Below are positions 1 through 9,314 of a stretch of DNA of 64,000 nt, in pieces (the stretch's first letter is position 1; each line of letters opens with the position of its first letter). The notes under the pieces were generated by a model. The model ran no database searches. It saw only the letters and a program-made list of their open reading frames with translations, and was not told where the DNA came from. The stretch comes from Neoalteromonas arenosi (GTDB taxonomy: Bacteria; Pseudomonadota; Gammaproteobacteria; Enterobacterales; Alteromonadaceae): the NCBI RefSeq assembly GCF_030362855.1, contig NZ_JAUCBP010000007.1, forward strand, positions 434,675 through 498,674, given 5' to 3'. The translations under genes were made by a program, and so were the position numbers.

Positions 1-776
1 GTCCGGTATTCGACGGTGGTCTTGGGTTTGGCTTCAAGTGGAACATGGGGTGGATGCACGACTCCTTGCACTATATCGCCAAAGATCCTGCCTACCGCCG
101 TTATCACCATGGTGAAATCACGTTCTCAATGGTCTATGCATTTAATGAGAACTTTGTTCTGCCTATTTCCCATGACGAGGTGGTGCACGGTAAGGGCTCA
201 ATGTTACAGAAAATGCCGGGGGACGAGTGGCAACAAGCCGCTAACTTGCGTTGTTATGCGGCATTTATGTTTGGCCACCCCGGTAAGAAGCTCAACTTTA
301 TGGGAAATGAATGGGGCCAAGCACTGGAATGGAATCACGATGCACAATTACAGTGGGATTTGCTGCAATATGAAAAGCACGCTGGCATTCAGGCGTTGTA
401 CAAAGACTTGAATCAGCTGTATCGGGATATTCCGGCACTCCATGTGTTTGATTGTGATCCGCAAGGGTTTGAATGGATTGATCATGAAAATGCCGATCAA
501 TCGATTGTATCTTTTGTGCGCAAAGGGCCGACAAATCAGCCTAAAGTCTATGCAGTGTGTAACTTTACACCGCTGCCGCGGGAAAATTTTCGCTTAGGGG
601 TTAAAGACGCCGGCAGCTATAAACTATTGCTCAATACCGATGACAAAGCCTACTGGGGCAGCGAGTATCCGGTTCAAACCGCAATGACTGCAGAAAAATT
701 GGCGTGGAATCATCAAAGTCATTCAATTATTATAAATGTTCCACCTTTGGCTACATTATTTATAATCGCTGATTAA
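1..776 (+). CDS. glgB: 1,4-alpha-glucan branching enzyme, 3' part (5' end outside window)
   Basis: This is the C-terminal part of the glycogen branching enzyme, which cuts alpha-1,4 chains and re-attaches them through alpha-1,6 bonds during glycogen synthesis in the cytoplasm. The reading frame is open from the window edge (first full codon at base 3) to a TAA at 774-776, about 258 residues. The GH13 region IV motif SHDEVVHGKGSM and the downstream MGNEWGQALEW stretch are typical of GlgB, and the all-beta C-terminal domain follows. The N-terminal CBM48 and the nucleophile and acid/base regions lie upstream of the window. glgX follows 16 bases later on the same strand, so the two are probably cotranscribed. 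Confidence 0.95.
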   Translation, partial: PVFDGGLGFGFKWNMGWMHDSLHYIAKDPAYRRYHHGEITFSMVYAFNENFVLPISHDEVVHGKGSMLQKMPGDEWQQAANLRCYAAFMFGHPGKKLNFMGNEWGQALEWNHDAQLQWDLLQYEKHAGIQALYKDLNQLYRDIPALHVFDCDPQGFEWIDHENADQSIVSFVRKGPTNQPKVYAVCNFTPLPRENFRLGVKDAGSYKLLLNTDDKAYWGSEYPVQTAMTAEKLAWNHQSHSIIINVPPLATLFIIAD

Positions 777-792
777 TTTTTTGTGAACTCCT

Positions 793-2841
793 ATGGCGCC
801 GCGTAAGTTTCATTTTGGCCGAGCCAAGCCGCTAGGCGCTACCGTCTGCGATTACGGCTGTAACTTTGCCGTTTATTCCCCAAACGCTAAAGCGGTTACG
901 TTGTGTTTGTTCGATGCCGATGAACAACCCATAGCCGAGTATCCCATGCCCGGGAAAACGGGAGATGTTTGGCATATTGGCGTCGCCGAAATCAAGCCTG
1001 GTCAGTTATATGGCTACCGCGTTGATAAACCACACCGCAACGATGATAGCCACGATAAGTTGCTAATTGATCCTTACGCCAAGGCGCTGAGCCGTCCTTG
1101 TAACTGGATTGCAGAGCGTTATCTAGGTGATAGTGCAGGCATGATGCCTAAATGTGTTGTAGTGCCGGAAGAGCCAAAGCGTGTAAGGCTGCAATTATTC
1201 GATAAAGAAGCCCCTCGCGTAATATATGAAGCACACATCAAAGGGTTGACCCAGTTACATCCCGATATCCCTGAAGATGAACGCGGCACCTATGTTGGTG
1301 CAGCTAATCCGGTCGTTATTCAGCACCTACGTCAGCTGAGTATAACCACGGTGCAATTTTTGCCCTGTGCGAGTTTTATGCCTGAGCCCTACATAACAAA
1401 TTTGGGACTTACCAATTATTGGGGCTATAACCCGGTTAATTTCTTTGCCGTTGAGCCACGCTATGCCAAACAAGATGCTATAGCGGAATTTAAAGCCATG
1501 GTAGACACCTACCACGAAGCCGGAATTGAAGTGATTATGGACGTTGTATTTAATCACACCGCTGAAGGTGGCGAAGGCGGTACTATGCTGAGCTTTAAGG
1601 GGTTGTGCGAAAGCCAAGCGTATTTGTTTGAATACGACAAAAACGGTGAGCGACGCTACAGCAATAACTCGGGGTGTGGGAACAGTTTTAACACTGCACA
1701 TCCGGTGATGTTAACGCTGATAATGGATGCGTTGCGCTATTGGGTTGAAGTACTGGGCGTTGATGGTTTTCGCTTTGATTTAGCCGCGAGCTTGGGACGC
1801 GACCAACACGCCTTTTCGACCGATGCCGCCTTGTTCAGGGCGATTCAGCAAGATCCGGTATTGGCAGACGTGTTGCTGGTGGCTGAGCCATGGGATATTG
1901 GCATGGGGGGGTATCAAGTTGGTAGCTTCCCACACGGTTGGCGCGAGTGTAATGATAAGTTCCGCGATACAGTGCGCGCGTTTTGGCGCGGAGACAAAGG
2001 TATCACCAGCGACTTTGCAACTCGAGTAATGGGGTCGCGTGATATTTATCACAAAGGCTCAAAACCAATTTGTACCTCAGTTAATCCTGTTACCTATCAC
2101 GACGGTTTTACATTGCACGATTTGGTGTGCTACAGCGAAAAACACAACGACGCTAATTTAGAGCAAAATCGCGATGGCCACTCACACAACCTTTCGGCTA
2201 ATTACGGGATCGAGGGGCCAACAACCGACAGCGCAATAAACAAAATACGCGAGCGTCAGAAGCGCAACTTGTTTACTACATTGATACTCTCGCAAGGAAC
2301 CCCCCATATCTTAGGTGGCGATGAACTGAGTCGCACTCAGGGCGGCAATAATAATGCGTATTGCCAAGACAATCCGATCAATTGGTATAAGTGGGAGCTA
2401 GATGATACCCAGCGTGCTTTTTTATCTTTTTGTCGAGAAGTAATCGCGCTCAGGCGCAGCAGTCGTTTATTTAGTGAGTTACAACTCGAAGACGATAGCT
2501 ATTACGCGAGTGGAAACATCGCGAAAGTAAATTGGTACAAACCCAATGGTAGCTATAAAACACCGCACGATTGGCACGAAAATGAAAACCAATCGTTTGT
2601 GGTAGAACTCAAATGTTTGTCAAGCTCCTCAGCATCAACACGGCCGGAGCATTGGTTGATTTGTTTCAATGCCAGTGATCATAGAGTGAAATTTAGATTG
2701 CCATTGTTAGAGCCGCAAGGAGGCTGGACGTTGCGTTTGGACACCCGCTATCAAGATATTGGTGAGCTGCCTAAAATTTGTGTGCAACGAACATTTAAGA
2801 TGGCCAGTAAATCAATTGCAATTTTCACCTACTCCTATTAG
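793..2841 (+). CDS. glgX: Glycogen debranching enzyme GlgX
   Basis: GlgX hydrolyses alpha-1,6 branches of phosphorylase-trimmed glycogen. The 682-residue protein has the isoamylase/GlgX layout: an N-terminal CBM48-like domain (about 1-140), then a GH13 barrel. The four GH13 regions are visible: DVVFNHT beginning at Asp250; GFRFDLA with the nucleophile Asp329; VAEPWD with the acid/base Glu365; and YHDGFTLHD with the transition-state Asp437. A beta-rich C-terminal domain follows. The start is the ATG at 793, 16 bases after glgB, without a strong Shine-Dalgarno sequence, so translational coupling to glgB is possible. All catalytic residues are present. The protein is slightly longer than E. coli GlgX. 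Confidence 0.95.
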   Translation: MAPRKFHFGRAKPLGATVCDYGCNFAVYSPNAKAVTLCLFDADEQPIAEYPMPGKTGDVWHIGVAEIKPGQLYGYRVDKPHRNDDSHDKLLIDPYAKALSRPCNWIAERYLGDSAGMMPKCVVVPEEPKRVRLQLFDKEAPRVIYEAHIKGLTQLHPDIPEDERGTYVGAANPVVIQHLRQLSITTVQFLPCASFMPEPYITNLGLTNYWGYNPVNFFAVEPRYAKQDAIAEFKAMVDTYHEAGIEVIMDVVFNHTAEGGEGGTMLSFKGLCESQAYLFEYDKNGERRYSNNSGCGNSFNTAHPVMLTLIMDALRYWVEVLGVDGFRFDLAASLGRDQHAFSTDAALFRAIQQDPVLADVLLVAEPWDIGMGGYQVGSFPHGWRECNDKFRDTVRAFWRGDKGITSDFATRVMGSRDIYHKGSKPICTSVNPVTYHDGFTLHDLVCYSEKHNDANLEQNRDGHSHNLSANYGIEGPTTDSAINKIRERQKRNLFTTLILSQGTPHILGGDELSRTQGGNNNAYCQDNPINWYKWELDDTQRAFLSFCREVIALRRSSRLFSELQLEDDSYYASGNIAKVNWYKPNGSYKTPHDWHENENQSFVVELKCLSSSSASTRPEHWLICFNASDHRVKFRLPLLEPQGGWTLRLDTRYQDIGELPKICVQRTFKMASKSIAIFTYSY

Positions 2842-2890
2842 GCGAGCTTTGGTATCATGCGCCCCCATCATCCGGTGGGGAATATAAACA

Positions 2891-4438
2891 ATGCAAGCAA
2901 CAGCCAACAACTCTAGTGATTCTTTGTGTGATATTGGTTTTATCGGCCTTGGTGTAATGGGGGGAAACCTAACACTTAATTTGGCCGATAACGGATACAA
3001 AATCGCTTGTTTTGATTTAGACCAAGCAAAAATTGACGCAATCATAGCGCAAGACACTGCCGAGCGTGGCGATGCAGAACCGCGCGTTATTGCATGTCGC
3101 TCATACACTGAGCTACTGAAAAACCTCAAAGCTCCGCATTTAATCATTCTATCCGTACCTGCCGGAGAGCCAGTTGATCACGTTTGTCATCACTTAATAG
3201 ATGCAGGCATTGACGCCGATGATATTGTTGTTGATACCGGTAACAGTTTATGGACGGATTCGGTCGAACGTGAGAAGAAGTATAAAGGTAAATTTATTTT
3301 CTTCTCTACTGCGGTATCAGGTGGTGAAGTAGGTGCGCGCTTTGGTCCATCTTTAATGCCGTCAGGCAACCCTTATGCGTGGACTCGATTAGAACCCGTT
3401 CTCCATGCTATTGCCGCAAAAGTAGACCCTGACACCGGTAAGCCGATCGAGTCCAATACACCGGGACATCCAGTCAAGCACGGCGAGCCCTGTGCGACAT
3501 ACATAGGACCTGTTGGGGCAGGGCACTACGTGAAGATGGTGCACAATGGCATCGAATATGCCGATATGCAGCTGATTTGCGAAACCTATCACGTTATGCG
3601 CTACGCGCTAGCAATGACACCTAAAGAAATCGCTGCGGTGTTTCGCGACTGGAACGAAGGTGAACTCAATAGCTATTTAATTGAAATTAGTGCTGAAGTG
3701 CTAGAGCAAACGGACACCGAGACTGATTTACCATTGGTTGATGTCATTTTGGACCGCGCCGGTCAAAAGGGTACGGGTTTATGGACTGCCGTGAGTTCAC
3801 TTGAAGTCGGTAGTCCAGCGCAAACCATAACTCAAGCGGTGTTTGCGCGAAGTCTATCTAGTTTAAAAGATGAGCGCGTGGCAGCGAGTAAAGTACTTGC
3901 GGGGCCGGCGTTGAAAGAATACTCCGCTAGCGAACGCGAAGAGATTGTCACAGCGCTAAAACACGCGCTCTACTGCAGTAAAATATGTGCCTATGCCCAG
4001 GGTTTCCAATTAATGGATATCGCGGCAAAAGAACATGGATGGAAGTTAGATTTCGCCGAAATCGCGAAAATATGGCGCGCAGGCTGTATCATTAGAGCCG
4101 TTTTCCTTCAGTCGATTACTCACGCTTACGAGCAAAATGACAATCTTGCGAACTTATTAGTCGACCCATTTTTCACGCAGCAAATCGTCAGTTATCAGCA
4201 AGATTGGCGTTCAGCGATTAGCCATGCAGTATTAAGCGGCGTGCCGTGTCCAGCAATGATGTCGGCTCTTGGATATTACGACTCGTATCGCATGGAAGTT
4301 TTACCGGCTAACTTACTACAAGGCCAACGTGACTATTTTGGTGCGCATACATTTCAACGCGTTGACAAGCCCGCTGGTAAGCGCTATCACATTGAATGGA
4401 GTGAGCCTAACCGGCCGCAAGTCAGTATCAAGAAATAG
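2891..4438 (+). CDS. gnd: 6-phosphogluconate dehydrogenase, decarboxylating
   Basis: This enzyme oxidatively decarboxylates 6-phosphogluconate to ribulose 5-phosphate, making NADPH in the oxidative pentose phosphate pathway. The N-terminal Rossmann motif GFIGLGVMGGNL (about residues 16-27) binds NADP. The segment GHYVKMVHNGIEY carries the catalytic Lys215, and the family signature DRAGQKGTGLWT lies near residue 290. At 515 residues it is longer than the usual bacterial enzyme of about 470; Lys215 corresponds to about Lys183 in E. coli, so roughly 30 extra residues lie in the N-terminal half. The ATG is preceded by GGTGGGG. It lies 49 bases downstream of glgX, and the gap shows no terminator. 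Confidence 0.93.
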   Translation: MQATANNSSDSLCDIGFIGLGVMGGNLTLNLADNGYKIACFDLDQAKIDAIIAQDTAERGDAEPRVIACRSYTELLKNLKAPHLIILSVPAGEPVDHVCHHLIDAGIDADDIVVDTGNSLWTDSVEREKKYKGKFIFFSTAVSGGEVGARFGPSLMPSGNPYAWTRLEPVLHAIAAKVDPDTGKPIESNTPGHPVKHGEPCATYIGPVGAGHYVKMVHNGIEYADMQLICETYHVMRYALAMTPKEIAAVFRDWNEGELNSYLIEISAEVLEQTDTETDLPLVDVILDRAGQKGTGLWTAVSSLEVGSPAQTITQAVFARSLSSLKDERVAASKVLAGPALKEYSASEREEIVTALKHALYCSKICAYAQGFQLMDIAAKEHGWKLDFAEIAKIWRAGCIIRAVFLQSITHAYEQNDNLANLLVDPFFTQQIVSYQQDWRSAISHAVLSGVPCPAMMSALGYYDSYRMEVLPANLLQGQRDYFGAHTFQRVDKPAGKRYHIEWSEPNRPQVSIKK

Positions 4439-4442
4439 TTCT

Positions 4443-4463
4443 GCGAGTGATAAAATCACTCGC
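4443..4463 (+). promoter_or_regulatory. Perfect 8-bp inverted repeat between gnd and msrB
   Basis: The arms GCGAGTGA (4443-4450) and TCACTCGC (4456-4463) are perfectly complementary around a TAAAA loop. The hairpin begins 5 bases after the gnd stop and ends just before the msrB ribosome binding site. There is no T-run, so it is not a standard intrinsic terminator. It could protect the 3' end of the gnd message, tune msrB translation, or bind a protein. Only the inverted repeat itself is observed. Confidence 0.4.
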
Positions 4464-4482
4464 TTACTGAGGAGTGTTCACT

Positions 4483-4872
4483 ATGCAACATGATGATAGT
4501 TATTGGCGCGAGAAACTAACCCCAGAACAGTTTCGCGTATGCCGCGAAAAAGGAACAGAAAGACCATTTACCGGCGAATTACTTGATCAGTTTGCGCCCG
4601 GCACTTATCACTGCACCTGCTGTGGTGCGGAATTATTCACCGCGCAAGCGAAGTTTGAATCGGGGTGTGGTTGGCCTTCGTTTTCTGCACAAAGTGAGGC
4701 GAATAACGTTGAATATCAGATGGACCTCAGTCACGGGATGCGACGAATAGAGATTGTATGCCGAGCCTGTGATGCGCATCTAGGTCACGTTTTTGATGAT
4801 GGTCCTGCGCCAACGGGGAAACGCTACTGCGTAAATTCAGTCTCATTAACCTTTAATGAAGCAAGTGAATGA
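4483..4872 (+). CDS. msrB: Peptide-methionine (R)-S-oxide reductase MsrB
   Basis: MsrB reduces methionine-R-sulfoxide in damaged proteins, using thioredoxin as reductant. The 129-residue protein carries two CxxC zinc-binding pairs (CTCC and CRAC), the conserved GCGWPSF segment, and the catalytic Cys116 in RYCVNSVSL. The ATG at 4483 is preferred because GAGGAG ends about 9 bases upstream; an in-frame GTG at 4474 lies within that Shine-Dalgarno region. It is the yeaA equivalent. In E. coli it sits beside gapA and yeaC, and here gap lies about 1.1 kb away with yeaC further on, so part of that neighbourhood is conserved. Confidence 0.96.
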   Translation: MQHDDSYWREKLTPEQFRVCREKGTERPFTGELLDQFAPGTYHCTCCGAELFTAQAKFESGCGWPSFSAQSEANNVEYQMDLSHGMRRIEIVCRACDAHLGHVFDDGPAPTGKRYCVNSVSLTFNEASE

Positions 4873-4962
4873 CCGGTTGTGTGCCAGCATTGGGTTATAA
4901 AACTGAAAAATAATCGAAATTTGTCAATTTTTTGATACGCAAACGTGAAAGTTACTTTCAGT

Positions 4963-5787
4963 CTAACTCGAAAAATTGAAGTCACCTGACTCAATTCGGT
5001 CGTAAAGTCGGCGGGCTTCTCGCTGGACCTTATCGAGGTCTAAACCGGCTTGCGTAGCAATCGCCGCGAGCTCGCTTACGTCAACGTCATTTTCTTCGTA
5101 CTCGCTACCGACATAGCCCCACAAAACAGCGCGTTCAATCTCGTCTCGCTGTTGATGTAAGGTATACAGGGATATGAAAATTTCCGGGTCTACAGCATCG
5201 TCATCCGTGTATAGGCTAAGCGCTGTATACAATGCATTAATTGCATGACCAGTATCGATTTTTGCATAGTATGAAGCCAAGCCAACTTGCAGAGCCGGGG
5301 AGTTTAAACGCCCTGCTTTTTGATGGGCAAGAAACCTCCGTAAGGCGTCTTCGTGACCATGTCTAGACCATTGATAATAAGCCAAATAGGGATTGTTAGA
5401 GTCTCGGGTGGCACGTGATAAGCGCTGCAATTCGCGCTGAGCAGTGAGCGCACCTTTCATGCGCCCAGATTCTTTTTCACGCAACTTGATATGGCGTATT
5501 TGTGCAGCTTTATCGATACACGTTTTATAGCTCTCAAACATTAACAATAAATCGTATTGGGCTTTTTCTGGCATCTCATTTAAGTGATCATAGCGATGCT
5601 TGATAATGTCAGCTTTTTCAGCCCGGCACCAATAGTCAGGATTGAGGTCGTTGCAAATTTCCGGATTTTCTTCACACATTTGTGCCACGGTTCGAGGGGC
5701 AAAACCATCACAGCCGCTGAGTGTTAGCAAGGTTATTAGAACAAGTATAAATGTGGGAAAATAACGTACAGAAACCAAATTTTTCAT
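4963..5787 (-). CDS. DUF2989-type outer-membrane lipoprotein
   Basis: A 274-residue lipoprotein that resembles the DUF2989 family common in marine gammaproteobacteria; its function is unknown. The ATG at 5787 gives a type II signal peptide with a hydrophobic stretch ending in the lipobox LTLSGC, so the mature N-terminus is a lipidated Cys. A longer frame extends upstream but would bury this signal peptide. The mature part is helical and TPR-like, with two conserved-looking cysteine-containing segments near its start (CEENPEICNDL and WCRAEKA). It converges with msrB and diverges from gap. Confidence 0.8.
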   Translation of the reverse strand: MKNLVSVRYFPTFILVLITLLTLSGCDGFAPRTVAQMCEENPEICNDLNPDYWCRAEKADIIKHRYDHLNEMPEKAQYDLLLMFESYKTCIDKAAQIRHIKLREKESGRMKGALTAQRELQRLSRATRDSNNPYLAYYQWSRHGHEDALRRFLAHQKAGRLNSPALQVGLASYYAKIDTGHAINALYTALSLYTDDDAVDPEIFISLYTLHQQRDEIERAVLWGYVGSEYEENDVDVSELAAIATQAGLDLDKVQREARRLYDRIESGDFNFSS

Positions 5788-5899
5788 CCGTTTTTGACTA
5801 AAAGTGAAATTTTTCAACAATTTGGCGGAAGCCCATTCTATCTTTACAATAGCCGCCGTTTTTAGGCTGATGCTTAGCGATTCAAATATCAGTGTAGCG

Positions 5900-5918
5900 C
5901 AAATTCTCAAAGAATTTG
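5900..5918. promoter_or_regulatory. Operator-like inverted repeat upstream of gap
   Basis: CAAATTCT (5900-5907) and AGAATTTG (5911-5918) form perfect 8-bp arms around a 3-base centre, in the 194-bp divergent spacer between the DUF2989 lipoprotein and gap, about 64 bases before the gap ATG. Size and position suit a dimeric repressor site. No regulator can be named from the sequence, and no clear sigma-70 promoter was identified around it. Confidence 0.35.
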
Positions 5919-5981
5919 AAGTTGCACCTCGGATCGCAAACGCACATTACGTATAGCTATTGATTACTATCTAGGTGGGGC

Positions 5982-7436
5982 ATGAATCAACAATTCGAAC
6001 AAGAGTTACAATCCAGTTGGCAGGAACGTCAGGAATACGCGGAAAAGATGTTACCGTTAATCGGCAGTCTTTATCGTGACCACGCAGTTGAAATTTCTAT
6101 CTACGGTCGTCCTTTGTTGAACGCCAGTGCTATTGATGTGATCAAAGCACACCGCACTGTGCGTTTACACGAAGGCGTAAAACTCAGATTGCGCGAGAGC
6201 TGGCCGATTGTTGAAGCTTTAAGCAAGATGCAGTTGGCGCCAGCACAGATTGATGTCGGTAAGTTAGCGTTTGACTTTCATTATGGCAAAGCAGTCGATA
6301 ATAATGACCTAGACGCATACTTACGTGACGCATTGAGTGAAATTGTTGATCGCAAAGATGAGCACGAACCACAAGATGTAGTGCTATACGGCTTTGGTCG
6401 TATCGGACGCTTGTTAGCGCGTTTGATGATTGAACGTCAAGGCAAGAGTAATAAGTTGAGATTGCGCGCAATTGTAGTGCGCGGTGGTCGTGATGGCGAT
6501 TTAGAAAAGCGCGCGAGCCTTTTGCGTCGCGATTCAGTTCACGGTCCATTTAACGGCAGTATTACGATTGATCATGAGCGCAAAGCAATTAAAGCGAACG
6601 GATCATACATCCAAGTTATCTATGCAAATAGCCCTGAAGAAGTCGATTACACACAATATGGCATCAACAATGCGATTGTCATTGATAACACTGGCATCTG
6701 GCGAGATCGCGATGGCCTAGGTTTGCATTTGAAGGCAAAGGGCACGTCTAAGGCAATTCTAACGGCGCCGGGTAAAGGTGATATTAAAAATATCGTCCAC
6801 GGGGTTAACGATGGTGATATCGAAGCCTCAGATACCATCTTATCTGCCGCTAGTTGTACAACTAATGCCATCACACCGGTATTAAAAGCGCTAGATGAGC
6901 AGTTTGGAATTGAAAACGGTCACGTTGAGACAGTTCACTCATACACCAATGACCAAAACCTTATTGATAACTACCACAAAGGTGAGCGTCGTGGTCGCAG
7001 TGCGCCACTAAACATGGTTTTGACTGAGACAGGTGCAGCTAAAGCTGTTGCTAAGGCCTATCCTAAGTTAGCAGGTAAGCTAACCGGTAATGCTATTCGG
7101 GTTCCAACCCCAAATGTTTCAATGGCAATATTGAACCTGAACTTGAAACAAGCGACTGATAAAGTGAGCTTAAACGAGTTCTTACGCGATACGGCATTAT
7201 TCTCTCCGCTGCAGCATCAAATTGATTACACCGCGTCGACGGAAATTGTATCTACCGATTTGGTGGGGGCACGGGCAGCGGCAATTGTAGACTCACAGGC
7301 AACGATCGTGGCAGATAACCGCGTGACCTTGTACGTTTGGTACGACAATGAGTTTGGCTATAGTTGTCAGGTTATGCGTTGTGTTCGCGATATGGCAGGG
7401 ATTGACTTCCCAACTATCCCAGGCGAAATTCGTTAA
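5982..7436 (+). CDS. gap: Glyceraldehyde-3-phosphate dehydrogenase, long form
   Basis: This phosphorylating GAPDH converts glyceraldehyde 3-phosphate, NAD and phosphate to 1,3-bisphosphoglycerate. At 484 residues it belongs to the long GAPDH group of marine gammaproteobacteria, with an extra helical N-terminal region of about 125 residues before the Rossmann domain. The NAD motif GFGRIGR starts at Gly137. The catalytic Cys292 is in SAASCTTNAITP and the general base His319 is in VHSYTNDQ. The C-terminal WYDNEFGYS motif is present. GGTGGGG lies just before the ATG. A strong terminator follows at 7452, so the gene is probably monocistronic. Confidence 0.95.
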   Translation: MNQQFEQELQSSWQERQEYAEKMLPLIGSLYRDHAVEISIYGRPLLNASAIDVIKAHRTVRLHEGVKLRLRESWPIVEALSKMQLAPAQIDVGKLAFDFHYGKAVDNNDLDAYLRDALSEIVDRKDEHEPQDVVLYGFGRIGRLLARLMIERQGKSNKLRLRAIVVRGGRDGDLEKRASLLRRDSVHGPFNGSITIDHERKAIKANGSYIQVIYANSPEEVDYTQYGINNAIVIDNTGIWRDRDGLGLHLKAKGTSKAILTAPGKGDIKNIVHGVNDGDIEASDTILSAASCTTNAITPVLKALDEQFGIENGHVETVHSYTNDQNLIDNYHKGERRGRSAPLNMVLTETGAAKAVAKAYPKLAGKLTGNAIRVPTPNVSMAILNLNLKQATDKVSLNEFLRDTALFSPLQHQIDYTASTEIVSTDLVGARAAAIVDSQATIVADNRVTLYVWYDNEFGYSCQVMRCVRDMAGIDFPTIPGEIR

Positions 7437-7451
7437 TCACACATACGTGTC

Positions 7452-7481
7452 AAAAAAGCCTGCGTTTTAGCGGGCTTTTTT
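7452..7481 (+). terminator. Rho-independent terminator after gap
   Basis: AAAAAAGCCTGC (7452-7463) pairs with GCGGGCTTTTTT (7470-7481) through one G-T wobble and a 6-base loop. The 3' arm ends in a run of six T. It lies 15 bases after the gap stop and is A-rich on the 5' side, so it could also work in reverse. Confidence 0.9.
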
Positions 7482-7551
7482 ATTTTCACAATGAAATTTT
7501 CTGCTAGGGTAGGAGGTCTGATCTAGGGCGTATAAACAAGGTGTAATTGCA

Positions 7552-8064
7552 GTGAAGCTAGCTGGTCAAAAATGGACCCTTTGGGTTAGAGATATCGTCA
7601 TCGGTGGGATTATTATCGCCGCAGTATTGGCCTGGCAGGGGCGCGATATGTTAGAGCAAGATGGCTCAGTTTCAATAGCACATCAAGTCTTACCCTCACT
7701 ACAAGGACAGCCCTCTCCATTATTAAGTGATGAAACGCCAACGTTAGTGTATTTTTTTGCGCCGTGGTGTCAGGTGTGTCATTTGAGTATTGGCAACTTG
7801 GAATATGTGAATAACGACAACATCAAGATCGTTCGAGTCGCATTAGATTATGCCAATATTCAAGATGTAGAGGCATTTGCAGCCCAACATGAAATTAACA
7901 GTCCAATCCTGCTAGGCAATAATCAAATAAAGCAACAGTTTAATGTGAGTGCCTATCCAACCTACTATTTGCTTAATACGCAAAACGAAATCATCGGCGG
8001 ATCGAAAGGTTATAGCACTGCAGCAGGTTTAAAACTCCGTGAGTTCCTAATCAACTACCAGTGA
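7552..8064 (+). CDS. Membrane-anchored thioredoxin/TlpA-like protein disulfide oxidoreductase
   Basis: A 170-residue protein with one N-terminal membrane segment (about residues 13-28, IVIGGIIIAAVLAW) that should anchor a periplasmic thioredoxin fold. The active site is WCQVC with Cys73 and Cys76, preceded by FFAP, and the cis-proline loop is in SAYPT. It resembles TlpA/DsbE-type reductases. The GTG start at 7552 is preceded by AAGGTG with about 8 bases of spacing. The stop overlaps a possible GTG start of the downstream carboxypeptidase frame. The substrate cannot be read from the sequence; cytochrome c maturation genes are not nearby. Confidence 0.85.
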   Translation: MKLAGQKWTLWVRDIVIGGIIIAAVLAWQGRDMLEQDGSVSIAHQVLPSLQGQPSPLLSDETPTLVYFFAPWCQVCHLSIGNLEYVNNDNIKIVRVALDYANIQDVEAFAAQHEINSPILLGNNQIKQQFNVSAYPTYYLLNTQNEIIGGSKGYSTAAGLKLREFLINYQ

Positions 8065-8141
8065 TCAATGACATTCAATCATTGAGTCAACAGGGGCATA
8101 ACGTTTACACTATGGGTATACCAACAACAAGATTGGATCCT

Positions 8142-9269
8142 ATGCATATTTCAGCCAATTTCGACAGTGGCAACATTCAAATCATTCAAGCCGAAACGCC
8201 AGACGACATTAAACTGGCAATTAACCGTGATAACAATTCAGAGTTTTTTCAATGGTTCCATTTCAGGCTGCAATCAACGCCGTTTGAAACCCATAATTTT
8301 ACGCTTACGGGCCTAGACAAGTCGGCATATCCTGGTGGCTGGCAAGGATATTCAGTCGCAGTGAGTTACGACCGTGAAGAGTGGTTCAGAGTCGATGCTG
8401 AATTTGATGGCCAAAGCTTATCGTTCAGTTTCACTCCAGAACATGACATGGTCTATTTTGCCTATTTCGCGCCGTATAGCTATGAGCGCCATTTAGACTT
8501 GATCGCCCAAGCGCAAACCAGCTTTGATTGCCGCCATAAGTTGCTTGGTCAAACCTTAGATGGTCGTGATATGTCTCTTTTGATCATTGGCGAGCCGCGC
8601 GAAGATAGAAAGTCAGTGTGGATAACGGCGCGCCAGCACCCAGGGGAAACGATGGCTGAGTGGTGTGCTGAGGGATTGATCACGCGATTGCTTGATGATC
8701 AAGACGGTTTAGCGCGAGCGTTGCTTGATGAAGCTGTATTCTACATTGTGCCTAACATGAACCCTGATGGTTCTGTGCGCGGGCATTTACGCACCAATGC
8801 TGTTGGTGCCAACTTAAACCGCGAATGGGCGACGCCCACTGCTGAACGCAGTCCAGAGGTTTTGTATGTGCTAGAAGAAATGCGTGCGACGGGTGTAGAT
8901 ATGTACCTCGATCTACACGGCGATGAAGCGTTGCCGTATAATTTTGTTGCTGGCAGCGAGGGCGTGCCCAGTTATGATGAGCGCATGCAGCACCTGGAGT
9001 CCATATTTAAACAAGCGCTGCTCAATGCTACCCCTGAGTTTCAAACGCAACATGGTTATCCAGTAGACAAGCCCGGTGAAGCGGATTTAACCATAGCATC
9101 TAATGCTGTTGCTGAAGGCTTCAATTGTATGGCATTTACCTTGGAGATGCCGTTTAAAGACAACGCTGATTTACCGGATCCAGCATACGGATGGTCACCG
9201 CAGCGCAGCATGCAGCTCGGTGAAGATTTATTGGTAGCAGTGCGTGCAGTTCTAGCGGAACTGCGCTAA
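8142..9269 (+). CDS. M14-family zinc carboxypeptidase (cytosolic AGBL/CCP-like type)
   Basis: A 375-residue metallocarboxypeptidase related to the cytosolic carboxypeptidases. It has an N-terminal beta domain (about 1-120) and a C-terminal M14 domain. Zinc ligands are His166 and Glu169 in QHPGE and His259 in DLHGDE. The NPDG and NLNREW substrate-binding motifs are present, and the catalytic Glu335 is in LEMPF. There is no signal peptide. The frame stays open back to a GTG at 8061 and includes an ATG at 8112. The ATG at 8142 is chosen because MHISANFDSGN looks like the family start; this is the least certain point. Confidence 0.88.
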   Translation: MHISANFDSGNIQIIQAETPDDIKLAINRDNNSEFFQWFHFRLQSTPFETHNFTLTGLDKSAYPGGWQGYSVAVSYDREEWFRVDAEFDGQSLSFSFTPEHDMVYFAYFAPYSYERHLDLIAQAQTSFDCRHKLLGQTLDGRDMSLLIIGEPREDRKSVWITARQHPGETMAEWCAEGLITRLLDDQDGLARALLDEAVFYIVPNMNPDGSVRGHLRTNAVGANLNREWATPTAERSPEVLYVLEEMRATGVDMYLDLHGDEALPYNFVAGSEGVPSYDERMQHLESIFKQALLNATPEFQTQHGYPVDKPGEADLTIASNAVAEGFNCMAFTLEMPFKDNADLPDPAYGWSPQRSMQLGEDLLVAVRAVLAELR

Positions 9270-9314
9270 TCTTGGCTACTTTCGGACTTACAATAATAAC
9301 AAGAGGGGAATACC

